A DNA stretch of 27,488 nt from Treponema sp. (GTDB lineage: Bacteria > Spirochaetota > Spirochaetia > Treponematales > Treponemataceae), in assembly GCA_016293005.1 (NCBI GenBank), contig JAEDFA010000020.1, positions 1 through 27,488 on the forward strand. The letters run 5' to 3'. Both the position numbers and the translations under genes were made by a program. The notes below the pieces were generated by a model. It made no database searches and was not told the origin of the DNA. It worked only from the letters and a program-made list of their open reading frames with translations. Of this stretch, positions 1 through 8,010 are shown one piece after another (the first letter of the stretch is position 1; the number at the start of each line of letters is the position of its first letter).

Positions 1-133
1 AAACATTTACAGCAAAAATTGTTTCAGGTTTTTCTTCTTCTGCAACGCTTGAAGCAGATTTTTTTGAACAGCCGGAAAAACTTAGAGCGAGAAGAACCGA
101 CATACCGATTATAAATAACTTATTTTTTTTCAT
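1..133 (-). CDS. Probable RND efflux membrane-fusion lipoprotein (5' end only)
   Basis: Only the first 44 codons lie in the window; the gene runs off the left edge. The protein starts MKKNKLFIIG and has a hydrophobic signal segment ending in a lipobox-like FSGC, with Cys22 as the expected lipidated residue. A polar Ser/Glu-rich linker follows, then ETIFAVNV, which resembles the start of the first beta strand of periplasmic adaptor (HlyD/AcrA-like) proteins. A good Shine-Dalgarno (AGGAG) sits about 8 bases before the ATG. It is the third gene of a marR-tolC-adaptor operon, and that order is the main reason for the call. In this system the adaptor would bridge an inner-membrane RND pump, presumably encoded just outside the window, to the TolC channel. 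The lipoprotein nature is well supported; the adaptor identity is inferred. Confidence 0.7.
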   Translation of the reverse strand, partial: MKKNKLFIIGMSVLLALSFSGCSKKSASSVAEEEKPETIFAVNV

Positions 134-204
134 TTAGATTACACTCCTGTTTTTGTATTTTTAAAAATTCCATAGCATCAAAATAAATCTCTGCTAATCC
201 ATAA

Positions 205-1692
205 TTATTTTTTGTTTTGAAGTTTTATATTCAGTTTTGTTTCCAAATCGAGAACCGCTGAAATATAATTGTATTTTTCATTCATAAGACCGAGCCGCGA
301 CTGATTGAGAGAAGATTCAGAATCTTTTACAGCAAGAAGTTCCTGAGTTCCGCTGTTGTAAGCGCGCAAAGTTGAATCGTAGGCTTTCTGCGCAAGTTCA
401 ACATTTCGTTCCATCGCCTTGATGTTTTCTCGTGATTTGTTAAGATTGTCCACGAGTTTATGAACTTCGATTTCCATGTTTTGTTCCATCTGCGAAAGTC
501 CGAGTTGTGCTTTTTCGATATTCTGCTGAGTGTCTTTGATTTTCTGCATATTTGCGCTGAACGGAAGCATGTCGATTATGTTCGGATAGACAAGAGTCAG
601 CGTTAAGTTTCCGTTGTCCGAAAAATTGTCTTTGTCGAACCAGTTTTTAGTGATGTTCATTACAGTCGGTTGAAGCCCCCAGTTTACAGAAAGACTTGGT
701 GTAAATGTCGAAAGTCTCTGAGCCGTAAGTCCTGACTGTGCAACTTCAATTTGTTTTTTAATGTTCTGAATTTCAAGGCTGTTGTCGCAATATTCCTGAT
801 AAAGTTTATGAGCATCTACATCGATATATTCAACATCGATTGTTCCGCTTAATTCAATTTCTTTTCCAAACGGAATTCCAAGAAGGAATGCAAAAGTATT
901 TTTCTGCTGAATTATCTGCTGTTCAAGAGAAAGAACTGTCGGTTTTTGATTTTCGTAGCTTACCTGACTGTTCAAAACCTGAAGTTCCGGAACAAGACCG
1001 TTTCTGTAATTTATTAAAGCCTGTTCATAACGCGCTTTTGCATTGTTAAGGCTGTCAATCTGAATATTAAGATTTTCCTGCTGCAAAAGAATTCCGTAAA
1101 AAAGTTTTCGGATATTTGTTTCCATTTCTTTTACAGACTGTTCGTAAGAGATTTTTCCAGCTTCGTACTGTTTTTTTGAAAGTGAAATCTGTTCGATTAA
1201 TGCCGCATTGAACGCCCATGAAACGCTCAGACTTCCTACAGGATGCCACAATGTCGCTTCTTCAGAACCGTAAGTATCGTTTATAACGGAAGAAGCACTT
1301 GGTATTTTTCCCATTTCTAAGAATCCATTTCTTAATGCAGCATCAGCACCGCTTGATATAGCAGATGCCACTCCTCCTAAAAATGCTAAAGGTTTACCTG
1401 CGTTAAGATTGCTCTCTATTGAACTAATCACATTGTCTTTATCATTTGACCGTGCAAGAGAACCGCTCAACTGAAGTCCTGGAAGAAGCGAATTCCAGGA
1501 GTAATCGCTGGCTCGCTTTTGAATTTCCAGGTCGATTGCCGAACTTTTTAAGGTTTTATTATTTTCAAGCGCGAGTTTTACTGATTCTTCAACGGTGAGA
1601 ACAAGTTTTTCGTTTACCTGCGATTCCTGCGCAAATAAAAAAGCAGCGGAAAAAATCAGAATAAACGCTGAAAAATATCTTTTTATTTTCAT
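205..1692 (-). CDS. tolC: TolC-family outer-membrane efflux channel
   Basis: Outer membrane efflux protein of about 495 residues, a normal length for the family. A signal peptide (MKIKRYFSAFILIFSAAFLFA, cut near AQE) is followed by two long heptad-rich helical repeats typical of TolC: the first begins LTVEESVKLALENNKTL, and the second ends in the coiled helices around ELAQKAYDSTLRAYNSGTQE. The frame stays open upstream to 1734, but ATG 1692 is preferred because GGAGG lies 6 bases upstream and the signal peptide begins there. The product would form the trimeric exit duct of a tripartite pump, working with the lipoprotein adaptor encoded immediately downstream. It is the second gene of a unit headed by marR, so it is probably repressed by that protein. 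Family confidence is high; the exported substrate cannot be read from sequence. Confidence 0.9.
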   Translation of the reverse strand: MKIKRYFSAFILIFSAAFLFAQESQVNEKLVLTVEESVKLALENNKTLKSSAIDLEIQKRASDYSWNSLLPGLQLSGSLARSNDKDNVISSIESNLNAGKPLAFLGGVASAISSGADAALRNGFLEMGKIPSASSVINDTYGSEEATLWHPVGSLSVSWAFNAALIEQISLSKKQYEAGKISYEQSVKEMETNIRKLFYGILLQQENLNIQIDSLNNAKARYEQALINYRNGLVPELQVLNSQVSYENQKPTVLSLEQQIIQQKNTFAFLLGIPFGKEIELSGTIDVEYIDVDAHKLYQEYCDNSLEIQNIKKQIEVAQSGLTAQRLSTFTPSLSVNWGLQPTVMNITKNWFDKDNFSDNGNLTLTLVYPNIIDMLPFSANMQKIKDTQQNIEKAQLGLSQMEQNMEIEVHKLVDNLNKSRENIKAMERNVELAQKAYDSTLRAYNSGTQELLAVKDSESSLNQSRLGLMNEKYNYISAVLDLETKLNIKLQNKK

Positions 1693-1753
1693 TTTAATCC
1701 TCCAGTAAAAATTTAATATTTGTAGATGACACAAATTTATAAAATTTCCAGAA

Positions 1754-1773
1754 TGTACACAGCCTTGTGCACA
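1754..1773 (-). repeat. Paired TGTG(C/T)ACA repeat / hairpin between marR and tolC
   Basis: On the minus strand two 8-base units, TGTGCACA and TGTGTACA, are separated by AGGC. The first unit is a perfect palindrome. Together the two units can also form a hairpin with one mismatch and a 4-base loop. It lies in the 123-base gap between marR and the tolC start and has no T-run, so it is not a normal terminator. It could be a second operator or an mRNA processing/stability element. Confidence 0.4.
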
Positions 1774-1815
1774 AAACTAAACTCCGCACGACAATTTTTG
1801 CCGTTTCCCGATTAA

Positions 1816-2250
1816 TTATTTTAATTTTTTTATATTCAAATACATTTTTTCAAATAATTTTTCTCCCATTTCTAATTCTTCTTTTGGAATACCTTCTATT
1901 ATCAAAGAAAAAGTATCATTTAAAATCACTTTACTTTCTTCGATTATGGAACGAGCTTTTTCCGTCAACATTATTTTATTGCTCCGTCTGTCATTTTCAT
2001 CTGTTTCCTGAACAATAAAACCGCGTTTAAAAAGAGTTTCCACAATGAAAGAAATGTTTCCCCGTTTCAACTCACCTAATCCTGAAATCTTTTTTGCAGA
2101 ATTTAATTCAGGATAAAACTCTAAAATCAACAGAAATATTAATTCTGACTTTTTTAAATCATATTCTTTCTGCACTGTTTTCATTCTTTCTTCCAGCAGA
2201 ATTCGCAGAGAATATGAAAAATTCATAAAACAAGTTTGTGTATTATTCAT
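1816..2250 (-). CDS. MarR-family transcriptional regulator of the efflux operon
   Basis: 144 residues, the typical MarR size. The central winged helix-turn-helix is visible from about residue 48 to 100: the recognition-helix region GELKRGNISFIVETLFKRG is followed by the wing DENDRRSNKIMLTEKA, with the usual Asp-Arg-Arg-Ser pattern at the wing tip. N- and C-terminal helices would form the dimer interface. MarR proteins usually repress their own operon and release DNA on binding small phenolic or lipophilic ligands. Here the gene is first in a marR-tolC-adaptor order, with a promoter and inverted repeat directly upstream. Only a weak Shine-Dalgarno (GGAA) precedes the ATG. A later Met at residue 9 is possible but less likely. 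The regulatory target is inferred from context. Confidence 0.88.
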   Translation of the reverse strand: MNNTQTCFMNFSYSLRILLEERMKTVQKEYDLKKSELIFLLILEFYPELNSAKKISGLGELKRGNISFIVETLFKRGFIVQETDENDRRSNKIMLTEKARSIIEESKVILNDTFSLIIEGIPKEELEMGEKLFEKMYLNIKKLK

Positions 2251-2254
2251 AATT

Positions 2255-2287
2255 TATTCCAATTTTGGATTATCTACTTTTGGAATA
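2255..2287. promoter_or_regulatory. Candidate MarR operator (TTGGA inverted repeats)
   Basis: A compact inverted repeat TCCAA-TT-TTGGA lies at 2258-2269. TATTCCAA (2255-2262) has a perfect inverted partner TTGGAATA at 2280-2287. The outer half-site overlaps the predicted -10 box of the marR promoter and the inner one lies in the leader, the arrangement expected for an autorepressor. Confidence 0.6.
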
Positions 2288-2312
2288 TACAAATTTTTTC
2301 AACAAATGGCAA
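2284..2312 (-). promoter_or_regulatory. Promoter of the marR-tolC-adaptor operon
   Basis: On the minus strand a TTGCCA -35 (2307-2312), a 17-base spacer and a TATATT -10 (2284-2289) match the sigma70 consensus at 9 of 12 positions with ideal spacing. The expected start site near 2277 leaves a leader of about 27 bases before the marR ATG. Confidence 0.65.
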
Positions 2313-2421
2313 CATTTTCAATAAAATTCATAACTTTTCTAACAAACATTTATAAAACATATTTTTAGAAATTTTTATATTCCTGATTTAGAATGTGCTC
2401 TGTATTTTTTTAGATTTTTTA

Positions 2422-2430
2422 TGTTATACT
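2422..2430 (+). promoter_or_regulatory. Extended -10 promoter upstream of the radical SAM gene
   Basis: TGTTATACT is an extended -10 element (TG, one base, TATACT); no good -35 is seen. Transcription would start near 2437 and give a leader of about 90 bases. That leader contains a 7-bp hairpin, CTCTTTT/AAAAGAG at 2494-2512, just before the gene. Confidence 0.45.
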
Positions 2431-2526
2431 TTGTAAATGCTAAAGGTACGAAAGAACTTTTTTCAGAACTAAAAACATCGTAAAAACCGGAGCCTCTTTT
2501 TCAGCAAAAGAGCGTAACTTTTCAGA

Positions 2527-4842
2527 ATGGAAGATATTAAAAAATTTGATATAGAAATTATTCAGCCTCCAATGGTTCAATTAAATACGCCTTATCCGTC
2601 CGGGGCATATTTAAAAAGTTTCTTTCAGTCAGAATTCAAAAATCTGAATGTTGTCTGGCATGATTTTTCAAACGAACTTTTTCATAAAATTTTTTGCCGT
2701 GATGGACTTTCCCTTATTTTTTCACAATCTGAACAAAAAGCTTTAAAACTTGCAGAATCTTTTGAAAACAACGGCGACGATTATTCTGCATTTCAAATCA
2801 GGCGTTTTATTTCAGAAAGCGAAAAATGGATTTCCTGGATTGACAAAATTGTTTCTATGGTTTGTCAGAAAAGTTCTTCAGGTGAATCGAGTGGGCGAGA
2901 ATCTGTTCACGAATTTATCCGTTCTGCACATTCTCCGCGTGGGATGCGGGTCGAGCATTTTCTTGAAAATCTTGGACGCGAAGTTTCTGCCGATGATTGT
3001 CAGATTATTGCAACGCTTTCTCTCGCAGATTTAACGGATTTTATTTCAACAGTTTACGATAAAAATTTTTCATTGATTCAGTATGCGCAAGGAATAGCAG
3101 CGAGTCAAAAAACATTTATTGATATAGAAGAAAATTTAAATTCGCCTGTTTTAAAAGAATTTTACACAAAAATTCTTCAGGAAAAATTTCCAGAAAATCA
3201 AAAGCAAGAACAAAAAATTTTTCTCGTCACAATTCCGTTTGCGGGTTGTTTTGAAGCAGCGGTTTTTACGGGGAAATTTTTAAAATCACTTTACGGTGAA
3301 AATTGCATCGTCGTTTTTGGCGGCGGTTTTGTAAATTGTGAAATTCGCGACATTCAGGAAGAACGGCTTTTTAAATATGCAGATTTATTAAGTTTTGACA
3401 AAGGATTTGGAAGTTACAAAATTCTTCTTGAAATTCTTTTAAAAAAATCTGAACAAAACGATTTTCGTCCTTTGCAGCAGCTTTTTCAGCAAAACGCAGA
3501 CGGCAATTCTTTTTATAAAATCCGATATTTTTCAAATGCGCAGAACAAAATTATTCCGCAAAAAGAACACGATAAAGAAGCTGAAGAGGCGGAACACAAA
3601 ATTCTTCGGACACTCGTTCCTGATTATTCTGAAATAGATTTCAAAAAATATCCAAAACTTTCAGATGATAAAAATCCTATGCACAGAATTTGGAATGACG
3701 GTTCATGGCTGAAAGTTTTTCTGGCATACGGCTGTTACTGGCACAAATGTGCTTTCTGCGACACAAATCTTGATTATGTAAAAGATTATTGCCCTGTAAA
3801 TTTACAGAAAATTTTCGACGGAATTTATGAACAGGCAGAAAAAACTGGAATTTACGGACTTCATTTTGTTGATGAAGCGTGTCCGCCAAAATATTTAAAA
3901 GAATTCGTTATTTTAAATTGTAGAAAAAAAATCGAAGGAAAAAAATCGCTGACTTTCTGGGGAAACATTCGGTTTGAAAAGACTTTTTCCCGCGACTTTG
4001 CAGATTTATTAAGTTACGGCGGAATGACGGCTGTCAGTGCAGGAATAGAAATTGCTACAGGATGCGGTCTTCAATCGGTAAACAAAGGAACAAATCTGGA
4101 ATCAATTGTTCAGGCGTGCTGTGCATTTAAAGAAGCCGGAATTCTTGTTCATTCATATATGATTTTTGGTTTCTGGAATCAAAGCGAACAGGATTTAATC
4201 GATTCAATGGAAACTTTGCGCCAGATGTTTCAGAATTCACTTTTAGATTCAGCGTTTTTCCACAAATTTTCACTGACTAAAAATTCTACAGTTTACCGCG
4301 AATGGAAATCAGGAAAAATTAAAGGTCTTCAACCAATCGAAAATCCAAAAAATGCGATTTCCCAAAACGAAATTTCTTTTAAAGGCGAAGAAAAAAGTTA
4401 TAAATACGCAGAATCATTGAACATTGCGCTTGAAAACTGGATGCACGGCGAAAAAATTGAAAAATCAGTTCAGTCCTGGTTCAATTTTAAAATGCCTTCT
4501 CCGTCAATTTCAAAAGATTTCGTTTTAAAACTCGTCGAAAAATATGAAAAACGACGCGATGAAGAATATTTTCAAATTTTTCCAGAATCAGAATCTTTTA
4601 ATAAGAAAAAATTTGTCTGGCTCGGCGGAAAAATTCTTATTTTAAAAACAGAAATTTGCTGGACATTTATGGGAGAAATGTTTTATTTCCCGCGACCAGA
4701 AAATTCTCAAAAAATTGCAGAATTTCTTGATTCAATAAAACCCGAAAAATCCTCTGCCCAATTCAGCGAAGTATACAGCATTCTGGGCAAAAAACTTTTC
4801 TTAAAATTACGGCCAGCCGGTCTCTGTTGCATCGATTTTTAG
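2527..4842 (+). CDS. Radical SAM protein with N-terminal B12-binding-like domain
   Basis: 771 residues. The N-terminus (IQPPMVQLNTPYPSGAYLKS) and the segment IVVFGGGFVNCEIRD near residue 258 resemble the cobalamin-binding-like Rossmann domain that precedes many radical SAM cores, although no DxHxxG cobalamin motif is seen. The radical SAM centre is GCYWHKCAFCD, with cysteines at 403, 408 and 411, a CX4CX2C spacing instead of the standard CX3CX2C. Downstream segments such as HFVDEACPP and FWGNIRFEKTF fit the TIM-barrel core. The C-terminal 200 residues are not recognised. An in-frame TAA four codons upstream makes ATG 2527 the first possible start, and no Shine-Dalgarno is visible. The reaction is unknown: these enzymes use a 4Fe-4S cluster and S-adenosylmethionine to make radicals. 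It appears to be transcribed separately from the following gene. Superfamily confidence is high, function low. Confidence 0.85.
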   Translation: MEDIKKFDIEIIQPPMVQLNTPYPSGAYLKSFFQSEFKNLNVVWHDFSNELFHKIFCRDGLSLIFSQSEQKALKLAESFENNGDDYSAFQIRRFISESEKWISWIDKIVSMVCQKSSSGESSGRESVHEFIRSAHSPRGMRVEHFLENLGREVSADDCQIIATLSLADLTDFISTVYDKNFSLIQYAQGIAASQKTFIDIEENLNSPVLKEFYTKILQEKFPENQKQEQKIFLVTIPFAGCFEAAVFTGKFLKSLYGENCIVVFGGGFVNCEIRDIQEERLFKYADLLSFDKGFGSYKILLEILLKKSEQNDFRPLQQLFQQNADGNSFYKIRYFSNAQNKIIPQKEHDKEAEEAEHKILRTLVPDYSEIDFKKYPKLSDDKNPMHRIWNDGSWLKVFLAYGCYWHKCAFCDTNLDYVKDYCPVNLQKIFDGIYEQAEKTGIYGLHFVDEACPPKYLKEFVILNCRKKIEGKKSLTFWGNIRFEKTFSRDFADLLSYGGMTAVSAGIEIATGCGLQSVNKGTNLESIVQACCAFKEAGILVHSYMIFGFWNQSEQDLIDSMETLRQMFQNSLLDSAFFHKFSLTKNSTVYREWKSGKIKGLQPIENPKNAISQNEISFKGEEKSYKYAESLNIALENWMHGEKIEKSVQSWFNFKMPSPSISKDFVLKLVEKYEKRRDEEYFQIFPESESFNKKKFVWLGGKILILKTEICWTFMGEMFYFPRPENSQKIAEFLDSIKPEKSSAQFSEVYSILGKKLFLKLRPAGLCCIDF

Positions 4843-4850
4843 CAGAATAA

Positions 4851-4879
4851 TTGAAGATTGTTGAATTTTAAGGTAAAAT
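4851..4879 (+). promoter_or_regulatory. Promoter placing the start site at the next ATG
   Basis: TTGAAG (4851-4856), a 17-base spacer and TAAAAT (4874-4879) form a good sigma70-type promoter. The expected start site, about 7 bases after the -10, coincides with the ATG at 4886, so the transcript may be leaderless. Confidence 0.5.
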
Positions 4880-4885
4880 GAAATT

Positions 4886-5938
4886 ATGGTTTATCCAGTT
4901 TTGGGTCAGATTCTTATTCTTTCTATTGTAATAATCAACTGCAGCCGCATTTTTTTTCTCAAATTCGGGAAAATTGATTCGCTTACGGTTCTTGCGCCTC
5001 TCGCCGTAATCTTGAGTTTTATTCAGATTGCCGCCTGGAAAGCAGATTTTTTTTCTTTTATAATTCTTGCAATTTCAATTTTGAATTTTTTTGTAAATTT
5101 CAGGGCATTTTTAAGATTTATCTCTGGACTTTATGTCGACCATTACAGTTTAGGTTTTAAAATTGGTGAAATTATTATAATAATTCTTTCTGCATTCGAA
5201 TTAGGAATTTTAATTTACTTTTTCCCAATCTCAATTTTTGACAATAAATTCAAAAGTGAATGGGAAACGATTCGCGTAACGGGAAGTTTTAGAACAGGTT
5301 TTTCAAAGGCGCCGGTTTTTTCAAAAGCGTCTGGAGAAGTCAATGTTTTTACGCCTGTTTCAGAAAATCTTCCGCAAAAAGTTGTGATTTTTTTCCCAGA
5401 TAAGCGCGCAGAAACTGAACGATACATTCCGTTTTTAAAATTTCTTTCTGAACACGGATTTTATGTCGTTTCGTCAGATTTGTATTCAAGCGATGTAAAA
5501 TGGTTTTATTCTTTTAGAGATATAAAATTCTTGCGGCGGGCTTCGATGATTCACAGTTATTTAAAAAATCCTGTTCAATTTGAAAGCGAACGCGAATTTT
5601 ACATTTACAACACGCTGCAGGAATGTGAAGGAATTTACAATTTTGCAAAAGATTTTTTCTCGGCGGAATGTGAATTTTTTATGCTCGGCGACGAAATGAC
5701 TTTTTCTGGCGTAAAGGAATATGCAAAAACGAACAAAAATATTTCTGCGGTTTTTAATCTTGCGCAATTAATAGAATACAATACGAAAGGTTTTGGTTTC
5801 ATCGAAAATCTTGAACCGATTCTTGCTGCATATTTTGAAACACCTCGAAAAAAGAATTTCGACAATATTCGCGCGTGTGCAGAACAAACGGCTTCATTTT
5901 TTGAAGAAAATTCAAAATCTTTAAAAAAGGCGGAATAA
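4886..5938 (+). CDS. Membrane protein with degenerate alpha/beta-hydrolase-like domain
   Basis: 350 residues, not recognised as a named family. About four hydrophobic membrane segments occupy residues 4-25, 33-51, 54-77 and 90-118. The remaining soluble part begins with a beta-strand pattern (QKVVIFFPDKRAETERYIPF, then HGFYVVSSDLYSSD) very like the first strands of PAF-acetylhydrolase/dienelactone-hydrolase folds. At the expected nucleophile elbow, GxSxG is replaced by LGDEMTFSG (258-265), so it may be non-catalytic. No Shine-Dalgarno sits at a normal distance from ATG 4886. Its stop codon overlaps the next ATG by one base (TAATG), which implies translational coupling with the Nif3-like gene. 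The fold assignment is an inference and the function is unknown. Confidence 0.75.
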   Translation: MVYPVLGQILILSIVIINCSRIFFLKFGKIDSLTVLAPLAVILSFIQIAAWKADFFSFIILAISILNFFVNFRAFLRFISGLYVDHYSLGFKIGEIIIIILSAFELGILIYFFPISIFDNKFKSEWETIRVTGSFRTGFSKAPVFSKASGEVNVFTPVSENLPQKVVIFFPDKRAETERYIPFLKFLSEHGFYVVSSDLYSSDVKWFYSFRDIKFLRRASMIHSYLKNPVQFESEREFYIYNTLQECEGIYNFAKDFFSAECEFFMLGDEMTFSGVKEYAKTNKNISAVFNLAQLIEYNTKGFGFIENLEPILAAYFETPRKKNFDNIRACAEQTASFFEENSKSLKKAE

Positions 5939-6705
5939 TGACACTTTCAGAATTAGACAAATTTTTCAGGGATTTTTTAAAACCGGAAGAATATTTATCA
6001 GATCCGTCAAAAAACGGAATTCAGATTTCAAATTCTTCCCCAGAATCAAAACAAATAAAAAAAATCGGTTTTGCTGTCGATGCCTGCGTTGAATCTGCAA
6101 AAAAAGCGGCAGAATCAGGATGCGATCTTTTATTCGTTCACCACGGACTTTTTTGGGGTGATTGTAAAACAATTACAAGTTCATTTTATTCCCGTATTTC
6201 AGAATTTATTAAAAACGACCTTGCACTTTACGCAATGCATATTCCGCTCGATGCAAATATTCCGTATGGAAATAATTTTGCGCTTGCACAACGAATCGGT
6301 CTTCAAAATATTGAACGCTTCGGAAAGTGGCGCGGAATGTCAATCGGTTTAAAAGGAAAACTTTCTTCACCGTGTTCTGCGCAAGAGCTTTCTCAAAAAG
6401 TTTTAAATCCAGATGAAAAACCGCTTGCAATTCTTCCGTTCGGGAAAACGCTAATTGAAACTGTCGGAATTATTTCCGGTGGCGCTGCAGAAGATGTCGA
6501 AGATGCAATTCTTGAAGGGCTTGACGCGTACATCACAGGTGAACCTTCGCATGAAAAATTTCATGTTGCAAAAGAAGGAAAAATTAATATGATTTGCGGC
6601 GGACATTATCAGACTGAAACTACAGGAATTAATCTTGTCCGTCAAAAAGTTGAAAAAGAATTAAAAATTCCGTGTGAATTTATCGATATTCCAACAATGC
6701 TTTAA
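5938..6705 (+). CDS. Nif3/DUF34-family metal-binding protein (GTP cyclohydrolase I type 2 homolog)
   Basis: 255 residues, the usual size for a Nif3 protein without the inserted PII/CutA-like domain. The family's metal-ligand motifs are all visible: HHGLFWG (His68-His69), HIPLDA (His101, Asp105) and GGHYQTETTG (His223, Glu227), together with SGGAAEDVEDA and DAYITGEPSHE. Nif3 proteins are toroidal hexamers with a dinuclear metal site. Their cellular role is unsettled, and the common label GTP cyclohydrolase 1 type 2 is not well proven. The gene starts inside the previous stop codon (TAATG) and precedes lspA by 46 bases, so it is probably co-transcribed. Confidence 0.9.
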   Translation: MTLSELDKFFRDFLKPEEYLSDPSKNGIQISNSSPESKQIKKIGFAVDACVESAKKAAESGCDLLFVHHGLFWGDCKTITSSFYSRISEFIKNDLALYAMHIPLDANIPYGNNFALAQRIGLQNIERFGKWRGMSIGLKGKLSSPCSAQELSQKVLNPDEKPLAILPFGKTLIETVGIISGGAAEDVEDAILEGLDAYITGEPSHEKFHVAKEGKINMICGGHYQTETTGINLVRQKVEKELKIPCEFIDIPTML

Positions 6706-6751
6706 ATTCGGTGTGGCTGTCTAAAATTCAGCAGCGCCTTCTGGAGATTTT

Positions 6752-7297
6752 ATGAACAAAAATATTTTTACAAAAGAAAAACTTTTACCGTTTATTCTTA
6801 CCGCTCTGATTCTGATTGCCGATCAGGTAACAAAAGCCCTCGTGGTAAAATTCATTCCTGTAACGCACGCGATTTCCGATAATCTTATAAACATAATTCA
6901 TGTGAAAAATCCTGGAATCGCGTTCAGCATGGGAGATTCTTTTCCGATTTTTATCAGAAAACTTCTTTTTATTCTTGTTCCAATCGTAGTAATCGCTCTT
7001 GTTGTTGTAGTTTATTTCAGGAACAATGATTTTACAAAACTTCAGCGATGGTCAATCTGCGGAATCGTTGGTGGCGGACTTGGAAATATAATCGATAGAA
7101 TTTTCAGACCGGACGGCGTAATTGATTTTATCGATGTAAAATTTTTTGGAATTTTCGGGCTTAACAGATGGCCTACTTTTAATGTTGCCGATGCATCTGT
7201 CGTTGTCTGCGGAATTTTAATGATAATTTCGTTCTGCATTACATTTTCAAAAGATTCTAAAAAAAATAAATCAGAAAAAGGCGAAAAAAATGAATAA
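6752..7297 (+). CDS. lspA: Lipoprotein signal peptidase (signal peptidase II)
   Basis: 181 residues with four predicted membrane helices. It carries the aspartyl-protease signatures of LspA: NPGIAFSMG near residue 53, GNIIDR then GVIDFID (catalytic Asp125), and FNVADASV (catalytic Asp147). The enzyme cleaves signal peptides of diacylglyceryl-modified prolipoproteins in the inner membrane, just before the lipid-bearing cysteine. That fits an organism rich in lipoproteins; the adaptor fragment at the left edge is one likely substrate. The tail is Lys/Glu-rich. GGAG lies upstream of the ATG, and the 3' end overlaps mtnN by 8 bases, indicating co-translation with that gene. Confidence 0.95.
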   Translation: MNKNIFTKEKLLPFILTALILIADQVTKALVVKFIPVTHAISDNLINIIHVKNPGIAFSMGDSFPIFIRKLLFILVPIVVIALVVVVYFRNNDFTKLQRWSICGIVGGGLGNIIDRIFRPDGVIDFIDVKFFGIFGLNRWPTFNVADASVVVCGILMIISFCITFSKDSKKNKSEKGEKNE

Positions 7298-8003
7298 AAT
7301 CGGAATTATCGGCGCAATGGATGTTGAAATTGCAATTTTCCGCGAAGAAATGCAGAAAAACGGCTCTTTAAAAGAATCTGCTGCAGGAAGTCTCGTTTTT
7401 TACGAAGGAATTCTTTCAGAAAAAAATGTTGTCGTTGTAAAAAGCGGTGTCGGAAAAGTAAATGCAGCGTTGTGTGCCCAGCGTTTGATTCTTCAGTTTG
7501 GTGTTGATGCCGTAATAAATACAGGAATTGCCGGCGCGATGGAAAAATCTCTCGGAATTTTTGATATGGTTGCCTCAACAGAAGCGATTTATCACGATGT
7601 CGATGCAGTTGCTTTCGGTTACAAAATTTGTGAAATTCCGCAGATGAAAGAAAGCGTTTTTAAGGCGGATAAAAAACTCGTTTCCGCGGCAGAAAACGCA
7701 TTTCATTCGTTGAGTGGCTTAAAAGGAAAGCAAATTCTTTCAGGAAGAATTGCAAGCGGTGACCAGTTTATCGCCGATAAAGAAAAAAAACTCCACATTC
7801 AGCAGATTGCAAATCCGTTCTGTGTTGAAATGGAAGGCGCTGCGATTGCCCATGCCTGCTACCTGAATAAAATTTCTTTTGTAATTTTAAGATGTATGAG
7901 CGATATGGCAGACGAATCTTACGAATCATCATACAGTTTTAACGAAAAAGATGCGGCAGAAGAAAGCGCATCGGTAGTTCTTCAAATGTTGAAAAATTTA
8001 TGA
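7290..8003 (+). CDS. mtnN: 5'-methylthioadenosine/S-adenosylhomocysteine nucleosidase
   Basis: 237 residues, the standard length of MTAN/Pfs. It hydrolyses S-adenosylhomocysteine to S-ribosylhomocysteine and adenine, and methylthioadenosine to methylthioribose. Visible landmarks are the N-terminal IGIIGAMDVEI with the active-site Glu13, the nucleoside-binding strand VINTGIAGAM, the purine/ribose-binding VEMEGAAIAHAC (Met181, Glu182), and RCMSDMADE with the catalytic acid Asp205. It overlaps lspA by 8 bases and is followed 7 bases later by luxS, which uses its product. The pair forms the two-step SAH recycling route and the source of the autoinducer-2 precursor DPD. The start is fixed by the overlap and by homology from the first residue. 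Confidence 0.95.
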   Translation: MNKIGIIGAMDVEIAIFREEMQKNGSLKESAAGSLVFYEGILSEKNVVVVKSGVGKVNAALCAQRLILQFGVDAVINTGIAGAMEKSLGIFDMVASTEAIYHDVDAVAFGYKICEIPQMKESVFKADKKLVSAAENAFHSLSGLKGKQILSGRIASGDQFIADKEKKLHIQQIANPFCVEMEGAAIAHACYLNKISFVILRCMSDMADESYESSYSFNEKDAAEESASVVLQMLKNL

Positions 8004-8010
8004 GGTAAAA

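Noticed and set aside
1693..1734. Longer tolC start adding 14 residues
   Set aside because: The extension precedes the signal peptide and has no ribosome-binding site, whereas ATG 1692 has GGAGG.
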